Part shown: positions 11,076 through 20,030 of the stretch, in pieces | How positions within the stretch are numbered: the stretch's first letter is position 1 | Layout of the letters: the number at the start of each line of letters is the position of its first letter | Assembly (NCBI GenBank): GCA_039566865.1 | Contig: CM076954.1 | Location: 7,510,001 to 7,574,000, forward strand | Source of the DNA: Aurelia coerulea | Taxonomy: Eukaryota; Cnidaria; Scyphozoa; Semaeostomeae; Ulmaridae | DNA: 64,000 bases | Reading direction: 5' to 3' | Translations under genes and position numbers: made by a program | Notes under the pieces: model-generated | What the model saw: the letters and a program-made list of their open reading frames with translations, nothing else | Databases searched by the model: none | What the model was told of the DNA's origin: nothing

Positions 11076-11997
11076 CTACACCTTTCTAGACTTGAATTCT
11101 TCTTCCAAACTTGCTGTACTTGTGGGAGTACGGCCAACAGCAATAACAGGATGGGTTCTCTTCGGGTCCATTTCTAATGTGTTGAAGTGCCTTGTTACTG
11201 GCTTTTTATCTTCCTTTCGTTGCTTCAATATTCTTGCAATTAAAAATGGTATGTGAAAATAATCTTTTGGGGTTTTCACAACTGCTGCTTGCCATTTTTT
11301 TGTCCTTTTTGAATATTTGCGCTTGAATATTTGGCGGCCATCTCTTGTGCAAACAGGGCACCTCAAACTGTGTATGTTATGGTCTATACTAGCAAGCATG
11401 GTACGACATGTAAACCCTAAATACTGGAAAGCAGTTCGTTTGGGAACATATTTCAGTTGCATGCTGTCAAATGCTTCAAGCTCACTTGTATGCCTGAATG
11501 TGGTGTAGTGGCTTAATTTCTGTACAAGCCTTTTATCATGCACTACTTGTCTTAATGCCTCAGCAGCTTCACTTCCCTTTTTCAAGTATGTTTTGGGCTC
11601 ACTCTCTTCAAGTGGACCATGGTTACAGCTAGATAACCCCCATTCATGTTCACCACACACGCGATGGAGTAACCCAAACCAACACTCTTTTAACTTTTCA
11701 GCATCACCATTACTTTGGGAACAGGAATACCAGAAATCGTTGATAATTCCATCTATCCACTCTTTAAGGCTATCGTTACCTTTAATGTTAGCTTTTTTAT
11801 GAAGATTTTTCAGTATTGATTTTGCACAGTGCCAAATATCCAATGAGTGCATTGTTTTTTGCAACCCTTCTTCTGACATCCTTAGTTCTCTGAATCTTTT
11901 CATAATTGATGGAGATGCATCTGTTACAATCTCTGCTAAACTAACAGTTTGACTAAGTCTTTGCATTAGTCTTGTAAAGGCTACTCTCTCCATGTTT
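11076..11997 (-). pseudogene. DDE-type transposase-like protein, 5'-truncated
   Basis: An uninterrupted frame of 305 codons from the ATG at 11993, ending at 11076. Recognisable blocks are VTDASPSIMKRFRE near residue 23 (an Asp in a predicted strand), then HSLDIWHCAKSILKNLHKKA near residue 49, then ECWFGLLHRVCGEHEW near residue 103, and a C-terminal CPVCTRDGR zinc-ribbon-like pair. This pattern (TD..S, H..D.WH..K, H..N/EHEW, K+RLL-like, H...LE.F) is familiar from RNase-H-fold transposases annotated as uncharacterised proteins in fish and invertebrates. I do not name the superfamily. The region upstream of VTDA, which should hold the first catalytic Asp and any N-terminal DNA-binding domain, is missing. 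The frame meets a stop at about 12046, and the sequence beyond 11998 belongs to a LINE. It is therefore a truncated copy. Confidence 0.6.
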
Positions 11998-12001
11998 ACT
12001 G

Positions 12002-12271
12002 AACCAATGCAACATCGCTCAACTTTATCATCCTCACAGATATTTCATCCCAGCCATGTGCTTTATTGGGATTAAGTGATCTTATGATATTAAGTATCTT
12101 TTCCTCAGAGATGACAAGTCACTTATTAGAGTCGTAGTAATTGTAATATCTTGTGAAATTACACTACCTGTGTCAACAGTTATGCACTGAAGTATAAAGT
12201 AGTCATTCAATATCTGTGCCTTTTCGGTAAAATCCGTCACAAACAGCCCGTTCTCAAGAAGTGGTGGTATT
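12002..12271 (-). pseudogene. LINE reverse transcriptase, N-terminal fragment
   Basis: The minus-strand frame contains PPLLENGLFVTDFTEKAQIL followed by NDYF, then ILNIIRSLNPNKAHGWDEIS and VRMIKLSD. The NPNKAHGWD-I block is the characteristic start of the fingers of non-LTR reverse transcriptases of the APE group. An in-frame stop follows ALVQ at about 12000, at the join with the transposase fragment. A frame change lies between the two parts. Confidence 0.75.
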
Positions 12272-12884
12272 CTTTCAGAGAGCATAGATGCAGTCTTCTC
12301 GCTGGTGTCAATGATGTACTCGAAGCTTATGGATATTCTGAGGGTTCAGATATCAATATGCTGCAACTCCTTCTGTACGGAAACAAAAATTTGCCCTTGG
12401 AAGCAAACAAATTAATCTTAAATTTAACAATTAAGTACATTTCTGAAACGGAACGATTTGGTTGAAGGTTACTGGAATCCCTGAAAAGAGCACCCAAATC
12501 CCTTCTGTATGTGTCTGTTTTTAGTAATTTGCTTTTGTTTTGTTTTGTCTTTTTGTTTGTTTGTTTGTTTTCTTTCTGCAATTATGTGTCTTAAGGAAGC
12601 TTGCAACCAAATAATAGATTTTACATTGCCTTTCTTGGCTCTAAACCTTGCAAATCTTCACTCGAAATTGTTTGGTTGCAAGATGCCTTAGCTTGTAGCT
12701 CTGTTTGTCTGGTTTATATAAATGTACTTTTTCAATGTTTTTCTTCTTTTTAAGGCCTCGGGGTTGACATAGTATTTTGCTCCTCTTGGTATCGTAGTCG
12801 TAGTGTTGTAAAGTAGATTAAGTAGTGTAGGTAGTAATCTGTCATGTAAATTTTTTAGATTGAATATATAAAAAAAAAAAAAAT
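12272..12884 (+). mobile_element. 5'-truncated LINE 3' end with poly(A), nested in the minus-strand LINE
   Basis: The insertion splits the minus-strand LINE between its linker and its RT. It starts with the end of a LINE ORF in a plus frame (INMLQLLLYGNKNLPLEANK...YISETERFG, stop near 12465). A 3' UTR and a run of A (about 12871-12883) follow. The UTR end, tggtatcgt..tcgtag...gtaaa.ttt...attgaatata, matches another LINE tail at 54440-54616. Short homology (att) at both junctions. Confidence 0.75.
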
Positions 12885-13205
12885 TATGGGAATCTTAGCT
12901 TTGTTTAGAACAGTATTTATCAAGGTCCAATAGGTTTTACTACTTGTCCCAGGATTAGCCAAGGTATTCCCAGCTTTAAGGAAGAAATTCCGCTTGGCTT
13001 CCTCAATTAGTCTTGTGCCTTCAGATATCATCTTTTGTATACCTTCAAGCTTGTCATCTTGCTGACCACCCCTCGCGAAACTTTTATATGCACGATTTTT
13101 TTCCTGAGAAAGTTTTTGATGGCTTTCGTTATCCAGGGTGCTTGGCGAGGCCTAATTGTTTTAACCTTTTTAGGAATAAAATTAGAATAAATATTCAAAA
13201 GGACT

Positions 13206-14150
13206 TCATAGAGTAGCTAGTTTTACCTGTTCCTTAGGGCATGTTATGTTATCTAGATGTTCGTACCAAGCAAACATTTCAATGCTTTTCCTAATTGCTA
13301 CAAAGTCTGCCTTGTCGTAGAACCAAATCTTGCGAGTGTATGGAGATAGTGTTATGTTTGAAACAGATAATTTACCGTAAACAATTTGATGGTGACACTG
13401 CTCATGTAGTGAAGGATGAACACCAGACCCAACAATGAGATTTGGTTGATCAGTAAATATCAAATCAATACAGGATTTGGAATCGCCCATCAAATGGGTT
13501 GGTTCTGATATCAACTGATGAAGACCATTGTCAGACGCTAGTGGCTCAAACAGTTTTCCTTCGCTATTTTCACTATCATTTTCCCACCACTGAGTTGATC
13601 TACAGTTGAAATCCCCCGTAATTATAACGCAAAATGGATTTTCTGCTTGCATTTTGGATAACATCAACTCGAAGTTTATTGTAAAGTTATCAAATTTCTC
13701 CGGGCCTTGACTTGGACTTCTATAAATTACAGCGAAGAAGTACTTTTTCCTGTTTAATTGAATTTCGTACAGAATACATTCTGGGAGGGTCACTAAGTCA
13801 GAACGGTTTTTTGAAGCAAGAGAATCTTTTATGTATAGCCCAACACCACCCCTTTTCACATTTTTAGGATGTTTATTTTTAATAAACGTATAGCCATCTC
13901 ATGCCAGTCTATCTTCCTCCACTGTGTTGTCAAGATGGGTTTCAACAATGCCTATAAGATCATAATTATACACCGAATTATAAGTCTCTATAAGAGAGAC
14001 TCGTAAAAAATCATGAGCAGTAATACAATTTAGATTCCAAGTGCAAAAATCAAGTGTTTCAGGGCCTGGATTTGTTTCTACATCACCACTCTCAGCAAAA
14101 TCGTCCTGAAAACTAGCCATTGTATATGTAGAGAGCAACATGCTACGCAC
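13206..14150 (-). pseudogene. LINE APE endonuclease domain with N-terminal 2A motif
   Basis: Two adjacent minus-strand frames in the same phase are separated by one in-frame stop (codon after DRLA, just below 13899). The first part (14150-13899) holds SGDVETNPGP, then the endonuclease start CTWNLNC and the metal-binding Glu in IGIVETHLD. The second part (13859-13206) holds RGGVGLYIK, FFAVIYRSPS, the GDFNCRS catalytic Asp/Asn block, and SCIDLIFT. The terminal His block is present as CHHQIVYGKL, where SDHxxI is usual. This is the exonuclease-endonuclease-phosphatase fold that nicks target DNA for target-primed reverse transcription. The stop codon and the damaged RT show that the copy is dead. 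Confidence 0.88.
14061..14090 (-). other. 2A-like ribosome-skipping motif SGDVETNPGP
   Basis: The translation SGDVETNPGP agrees with the 2A consensus D(V/I)ExNPG|P, in which the last Gly-Pro bond is not made by the ribosome. Such motifs are known near the N terminus of ORFs in several APE-type LINEs of invertebrates. The upstream context (ASFQDDFAE) is acidic rather than the usual leucine-rich helix, so activity is uncertain. Confidence 0.7.
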
Positions 14151-14160
14151 GCTGTGTAGA

Positions 14161-15125
14161 AGTAGACATAGCGAGCATAGCCGTCAAATCTTTTCTTTTG
14201 TCGAAAGCTCCCGTGGGGTTCTGACTCACGCTCTGATCAGATTACATTTTCTCCTATGATTGACCAATCAGGTGCAGCCGTTGTGTTTACTTCCGCGTTT
14301 CGCAGCAAAACTTAGGCCATTTTCGGCCGTTTTGACCACTCTCCGGAAAAAATCATTGCACGATCGGATAAATCGAATTTCGTCAAAATTTCAATTGGAG
14401 AAGATTCTCTATCCTTTGGACCATAGGTGTTTTCGGTACGGCTCTGCGATCACTAAAAATAGCAGAATTGTGGCATTTTTAAGCTCAATGAAGTCATTCA
14501 TCGGTTACAGACTCTATGATTAGCAAAAAGAAGAGTAGAAAACTTAAAACCTGAAGAAGAACTAGTGCATGCACATACCTCAGATGGACTTAATAACAAA
14601 CATCCACTTTTTCTGCCGCGATCTACAGCGAGTTTCACCAGCAAATAACACAGTCAACAAAAAGGGGCGGGAGAACTTGAATTATCAGTTACATGCAATC
14701 GTCGAATGACAACATCCCATTCCAATGAACAGAAATATGAATAAATCAACGGTGAATAACGAATACATGAACTTGCCATACCAAAGATTATGGGAGTAGC
14801 TGTACTTCCAATCTGGCCCAGAAAGAACAATTTGGTGATGTCTTTTTCGATAAACCATCTATGGATAAACCGTGCCACCATTCCTTTATCCAGCTGCGGC
14901 TATCGTTGCCAGATAGAAACCGACAATAACAATACCAAAACGATGTACGAATTGATCGGTCACATCCCATCTTTTATTGCCAGAAAAATTTCTATCGTCT
15001 TATGTCCTATCAGCATCATGAAACAGAGCTTAAATGCTAGGTTCAATGTTCTTACGAATATGAATAACAAGAAGAAATGTACATCTTTTTTCATAGCGTG
15101 TAAAATAGGTCGATCTTTTTGACAT
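14161..15125. other. LINE 5' region and unidentified sequence; no gene seen
   Basis: The first part (to about 14540), with a CpG-bearing promoter-like stretch near 14215-14360, probably belongs to the 5' UTR of the minus-strand LINE. From 14540 to 15125 I see only short open frames on both strands that overlap and match nothing familiar. Confidence 0.35.
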
Positions 15126-15821
15126 GTGAAATACTATTTTGTTGTCATATTAAGCTTTTTGCTGACGACATTCTTCTCCGTTGTTCGGAATGATAGATCA
15201 AGTGAGGAACTAAACATGGATCTTGAGAGATTGCGTTTATGGTCCTGGCAATGGAAAATGCACTTCAATGCGGAAAAAACAGAAGAAGTGATATTCTCCA
15301 CAAAAAGGAATGTACCCTTCCACGATGTCTTGAAACTAGGAATGAAGAAATTGATAGAAAAACAGAGCACAAGCACATCGGAATGATCCTTGACTCTAAG
15401 TTAAGTTTTCAAAGCCATATCAGGGAGGCTTTACTCAAGGTGAGGAGAGGGATAGGAATGATAAGGTACATTTCCAAATACGTGTCTAGAGATGTGCTTG
15501 ATCAAGTTTACAAGCTTTATGTGAGACCCCATCTCGACTATGGTGACATTATCTACCATAGGTATGACCCAGGTATGAGATTAAACGTCACAAAACGACT
15601 CGAGCAAACCCAGCATCATGCTGCATTAGCCGTAACTGGGGCATGGAGAGGTACAAATAGGCAAAAACTGTACGATGAACTAGGTTGGGAAGATCTATAT
15701 CACAGAAGATGGTATAGACGCTTGTGCCATTTTTACAATCTACGAAACACAGGTTCACCAGGGTACCTCTTTGCTGAAATACCACCTGAACGTGAGGAAT
15801 CATACAGCCTAAGACATCCTC
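15126..15821 (+). pseudogene. LINE reverse transcriptase, C-terminal half (CR1-like), broken
   Basis: The catalytic FADD box is readable near 15157-15168 in one frame. It is followed after a shift by SSEELNMDLERLRLWSWQWK, MHFNAEKTEEVIFS, and after a second shift by EHKHIGMILDSKLSFQSHI, YVRPHLDYGDIIY and the thumb, ending at SYSLRH. These are the standard motifs of an APE-type LINE from the palm to the thumb. At least two frameshifts disable it. At 15821 the ORF is interrupted by a hAT element and resumes at 16902. Confidence 0.85.
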
Positions 15822-16894
15822 CAGGCCCGTAGGAGCGTTTTTCAGATTGGAGGGGCACAAATTCACACCGAAGGGGTAAAGCTTCCGAGGGTCCGGAGGC
15901 GAGGCCCCCGGAAAAATTGCTCGGTCAATGCCCTCTTTTCTTTTGGCAACGCCCTTCTGTGAATTGCTTAAAGGGCATTTTATGATCGGAGGTCCTGAAG
16001 AAAAATAGGAAATTTACGAATCCAAATATATTTCAAACAAGTTAGCTAAAATCAAACTACGATAGGATAAGAATACTTTGTCGAGAGAGTGCGTAAGATT
16101 TACTTGATATTTGATTTACAAAAGTCATCACACAATTTTCATGGCGTCCTACGAAAGCCATGTCATGGCCAGAGTAAATTAAATGGGCGGAATTGAAATG
16201 AGGGGGTCTGGGGGAAGCCCCCAGGAAAATTTTTGGGGCCACGCCCTTTACTTTGGCTTAGAATGCATCTCCCAATATCATGCTTGCCATTAGCGACAAG
16301 GAATCTTTTATAGCGTTGTGACAGTTCACTTATGAGTTGAAGCATAAAGAAAATTTTTGAAAAAACATCCTTTACTTTGGCTTAGAATGCATCCCCTGAT
16401 TCCATATTTGCCAATGCTAAAATGGAAGATTTGACATTTCTTGGAAAATTCATTCTCGGCTATACCCAGCTTTTTCTTTTCGGTTTTCGAGGATCTCGAG
16501 GACCACGCCACTGTTCGTTAGTTTAGATATGATTATTGATTCTTGAAATCTGGGTACTTTTTGCCTCTCTTGACGAAGTGCTTCTCTGATGTCAAAAGGG
16601 TTGAGCTTTCCAAAGTTAAATTTCCTTGCATTGGAATATATGACAAGTTCGTTTACGATGCTGACAAGGTTGCATTTATCAACTCTGTCGTTGTGCACAT
16701 GTTTCACCATTTGGTGGTTGAGTCGGTAGTTTGTTGTTGTTGAACTTAGATAGGTCTTGACTCGCTTCAGTGCCAAGGGCCTTTCACTGATGATCAGTTT
16801 TCTATATTATTATGAAGAATAAAAATTCAACTTTTGGAAATTATTGGGGGGGGGGGCCCGGGCCCGACCGGCCCCAATAGATGCTACGGGCCTG
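15822..16894 (-). mobile_element. hAT element, 1,073 bp, internally deleted
   Basis: The ends are caggcccgtagg... and ...gctacgggcctg, inverse to each other. The host LINE sequence catcctc is present on both sides (15815-15821 and 16895-16901), as expected for a hAT target duplication (normally 8 bp; here 7 clear). The body carries the C-terminal piece of a hAT transposase on the minus strand (16606-16800), so the superfamily is supported twice. GC-rich subterminal blocks (gggggaagccccc, ggggcccgggcccg) are present. Confidence 0.8.
16606..16800 (-). pseudogene. hAT transposase C-terminal (dimerisation) fragment
   Basis: The minus-strand translation ISERPLALKRVKTYLSST followed by TTNYRLNHQMVKHVHNDRV resembles the last part of hAT transposases (the hAT C-terminal dimerisation region, usually S.R.FS.LK.IK..LRSTM...RLN.L.+..IH.+). 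The DDE core and the BED finger are absent. The fragment ends in unrelated sequence toward 16450. Confidence 0.7.
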
Positions 16895-16901
16895 CATCCT
16901 C

Positions 16902-17021
16902 GAGTATACGACCAGAATCAACATCAAATATACTTTGCCACGGGCAGTTAAACCAGAGTTAAACCATCCAGGCTAGACTCCTCATGGTTTGTTCCGATCG
17001 GCTCTGCACTGTCTTGTCTTG
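16902..17021 (+). pseudogene. LINE continuation after the hAT insertion, then repeat R1 start
   Basis: Removing the hAT element brings SYSLRHP together with RVYDQNQ, which is the normal order in this LINE family. The frame stops soon after (taa at about 16950). The last 50 bases (16972-17021) are the same as 7219-7268, the start of repeat R1. Confidence 0.6.
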
Positions 17022-17067
<46 letters not shown>

Positions 17068-17122
17068 TGATAATAATAATAATTAATAAAAAATAATTAA
17101 TAATAATAATAATAATTAATAA
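17022..17122. repeat. (TAA)n microsatellite, interrupted
   Basis: Mostly TAA units with TGA and ATTAATAAAAAA interruptions. It lies immediately upstream of an R4-like LINE fragment. Confidence 0.95.
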
Positions 17123-17323
17123 AAAAACATGTCTTCTTGGAACAGCGCGCATTATCCGGAAGGTCCTCGATACAAAGTAAAGAACAAAGGAGTACTGTAC
17201 AGAAGGACAGTATAAAGAAGAAGGACAGAAATGCTTCCCATCCTAGACCACGGGGAGTGGTTCGATGAGAGACATAATTCAGACAATTGGCCGGTTGTTA
17301 GATCAATGCCGTGTAAAAGCAGC

Positions 17324-17326
<3 letters not shown>
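17123..17326 (+). mobile_element. R4/Dong-like LINE 3' end, copy A
   Basis: A short frame reads TCLLGTARIIRKVLDTK then stop. This is the C-terminal end of the same LINE type seen at 35678-36218 (KIALLGSAHILRRTL) and on the minus strand at 50549-50713 (KACLIGTARIIRKVL). About 150 bases of 3' UTR follow before a pure TAA tail. Confidence 0.65.
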
Positions 17327-17384
<58 letters not shown>

Positions 17385-17385
17385 G
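17325..17385. repeat. (TAA)n microsatellite, tail of copy A
   Basis: About 20 uninterrupted TAA units separate LINE copy A from the 5'-truncated start of copy B. Confidence 0.95.
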
Positions 17386-17447
17386 TATGTCCAGTACTCG
17401 CAAAGACGGAATATATACAGCGACATGACAAGGGAGCAGGATACCTA
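17386..17447 (+). pseudogene. R4/Dong-like LINE, copy B, left part
   Basis: The frame VCPVLAKTEYIQRHDKGAGY runs directly to the array boundary. It is continued after the array (35676 on) in the same phase by LHWRICKNYHFPTAGKWYAH. This is the region just before the restriction-like endonuclease of R2/R4-type LINEs. Truncated on the left by the TAA tract. Confidence 0.75.
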
Positions 17448-17666
17448 CAATCACTTACAAAATTGTTGAGCCACCCTGAAAAAAATGAGTTTTTTGGCCC
17501 CCCTTTCCCCCATGTCAATGTTGTTTGGAAAAAAGTACTTGGTCCTGCTGACAGACGTGGTTTGGCAACTTTTTAGTGGTTTTTCAACATTGACTAGGGG
17601 GGAGGGGGGAAGCAGAGGCAAAAAACTGAAAATCTGAGGGTGGCTCAACAATTTTGCAAGTGATTG
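17448..17666. mobile_element. 219-bp TA-flanked MITE heading each array unit
   Basis: Its first 30 bases (17448-17477, starting caatcactta) match the reverse complement of its last 30 (17637-17666, ending gtgattg) with one mismatch. The similarity continues inward through a C-rich block and tgtcaatgttg, so the whole element is a loose palindrome of two arms of about 90 bases. Further copies start at 20031, 22614, 25197, 27779, 30329, 32907 and 35457. The internal copies are flanked by tttcaga and tctgaaa, which extend the inverted repeat. Only the outermost ends show TA. TA duplication suggests a mariner-like or related mobiliser. No protein is encoded. Confidence 0.8.
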
Positions 17667-20030
17667 TCTGAAATGCTTGCAACTTCGACTTCAGTTTACG
17701 CGAAAAGTACCGAGGCCAACTGCATGAAATTTTGTACTTGGCATGTTATTGACACATAGTTTCAAAATGTGTTGTTTTTAAAATTTTTTACCAACTGTAA
17801 TTAATTTACGAGATTTTTGAAAAAGGCACTTTTTCGCCATTTTGCAAGAAAATGGCATAATTGCATAGTTTTCTCAAAGTTTTCATTTTTTTGACGTACT
17901 TTCCCTTTAGCTTCAATCTTGTAAGATATTGATATGATTCTTATTTTCATTTGCCTTCAATCATACTCTGGCAACTGCGATGCAACTAGGGTGGGAGAGG
18001 GTATTTTCGTTTGGTCTATTTGTATGGAATTCTCCCTTTGACTGGCTATATTGTTCTTAAACGCTGTTCATAAACGTCACTTTTACAACAGAATTTTATA
18101 GTGATGACATTCTATATGTTTGAGTGATACAATTGAATAAAATGTTCTATTTACAATTATAATCGATATACGACTGTAACATTGCCATCTGGTTCGTGTG
18201 TGTTCATGGTGAATTACGTCATCAGTGCTCGCCACAAGGCTCACTACAATGCTCACCAACATTGCTCGTTTGTATTCCTTGTTTCTAACGAAGAAAAACG
18301 AAAAAACTTTGCGCAAAACGCATATTATCTTGTGAGTATGAGCAGACACTCTCATTGCAGACCAATGAAAATAAAAAATCTCCGCGGTGAGTTGAAATTG
18401 AACCAATTTACCAACATTGCTCGTTTTTAGTACCTTTAAAATATTTTTGAAATCCTTTTTAGTAGCTATAAAAGTGGGAATTGTTGAAGTTTTAGTCATT
18501 TTGCATCTAATCAGTGTAGAATTTTTGAGTAAAAAGCTAGCCTATGTGTACACACGGGCTTTTGCTACATCTTGGGTGGCTTCGTTTATTTGTTCGTCAA
18601 CTTTCTTGGACACACAAGAAACTTTAAAAAGTGAGAATTGTTGGCGAGCAATGTTCAAGATCACTCACTCAGTCTATCATTTAATGATTTGACCTCTTGA
18701 ACAATTGCAGTTCAGTGGTCCGATGATAAATTGTTTGTTATCCTTTATAAGCGGTTCCAAAAGAACTAATGCTGGTTTCAAAGGGGAAACATATACCCTT
18801 TTCATTCATTTGGCATTTAAAGAACAGAGGAATATTGGCCAATAAAGCATGGAGCCGTTATTGTCACTCCCTCAAGCAGCATGACAAATACTGCTAGCAA
18901 CATTACTTTGCGAACCGAACAAACAAGGTTAAACAATTTTCTCAGTTGTCATATGTTTTAAGGTGAAATTTCTCGATCATGACGGCAATGGAAGAATTTA
19001 GACAAAGGCCTGTGTTTCTCCGTAAACACAGGGCAGCGAGTTGTCAATCGTATGAAAGTAATACCGATGGTAATGAAAACCCCCATTCTTATGCCGTTCA
19101 AGCGAAGTTTCCCACATTGAAATGCGGATAATCCTTACTGCAAAACACTCAACCACAACATCTGGAAAACTTTGATGACTTGGAAACTTGTCTACGTCAC
19201 CTTGACTGTACGTGAGGAGAAAGATGGTGCGCTGTGGTGAACTTGCTGCCATTTTGAAGTCGAACTGTCGAATTTTCAAATTTCCCGCGCTCACTCAAGT
19301 GCATAAATTCCCTTCTAAATACAACAATATGGGATATATTTTGTCGATTATGGAGGTAATTATTGTAGAACAATATGTTTTCTAACTCGAAGATACAACT
19401 AACAGAGACTATAGATGTTGTAAAGTCGTTTGGAAATTAAATTCCTTCTTTGAATGCGAGGCGTAGCAATGGTAAATTTAGGACGGCTGCAGGCCTACAA
19501 GTCTTCAGGCAGAGGGAAGTAATGGTAGGCACGTTATCTGTTTAAAAGAGTCTGTATTTAAACGTGTATATTGCCATGTTTAACAAAATAAATTTTCCAA
19601 CTTCGAATTATCGTTTCCCCATGCAACAGTCTTTATGAAAAAAAACAGGTAGATTCCGATGAATTACCCAATTTTTTGAAAAGCACGCAGAAAATGGGAA
19701 GTTGTGCTGCTTCGCCATTTTCATTTAAAAAATATAAGTTAGTAATTCAAAACGTTGATTCAAATTCTACTAATGCAATAACAGTAAATATCTTGTCATG
19801 TGTCAACGCCTCAGCTGCTTATTAAGAGATGTAACCAACTAGGCCAATGGTGTAAAAATAGCCAAAATGAGCATATTTTCTAAGGGACGCTGCGAGGCCG
19901 CACTAGCGTTCAAAAATTCAAAAAAATTAGAGGACTGCCTTTATGCAATTATTGCTAGCCCTGTTAATTTGAAAGTATTTGAAGGAAAGACCTTAAAGTT
20001 ATGACGCCTTAAAGGTACAACATTTTCAGA
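17667..20030. repeat. Array spacer (first copy), unidentified 2.36-kb sequence
   Basis: The unit body between two copies of the 219-bp element. It is AT-rich, with poly-T and poly-A runs, a GC-richer segment near 18190-18420 and a CpG-containing segment near 19060-19300. I found no tRNA-like boxes, no transposase, no reverse transcriptase and no long inverted ends beyond tttcaga/tctgaaa. Splice-like motifs exist but no protein family is recognisable. Confidence 0.7.

Larger units (their letters stand above)
12000..14160 (-). mobile_element. APE-type LINE (CR1/L2-like) with 2A motif, interrupted and 3'-truncated
   Basis: Read on the minus strand, the order is a 2A-like motif (14061-14090), APE endonuclease (14050 to about 13300), a linker (to about 12886), an inserted foreign LINE (12272-12884), then the beginning of the reverse transcriptase (12271 to about 12002). 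It stops there, where the transposase fragment begins. The linker reads in another frame than the endonuclease (contains RPRQAPWITKAIKNFLRKK), so at least one frameshift is present. The palm and thumb of the reverse transcriptase are gone. Confidence 0.8.
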
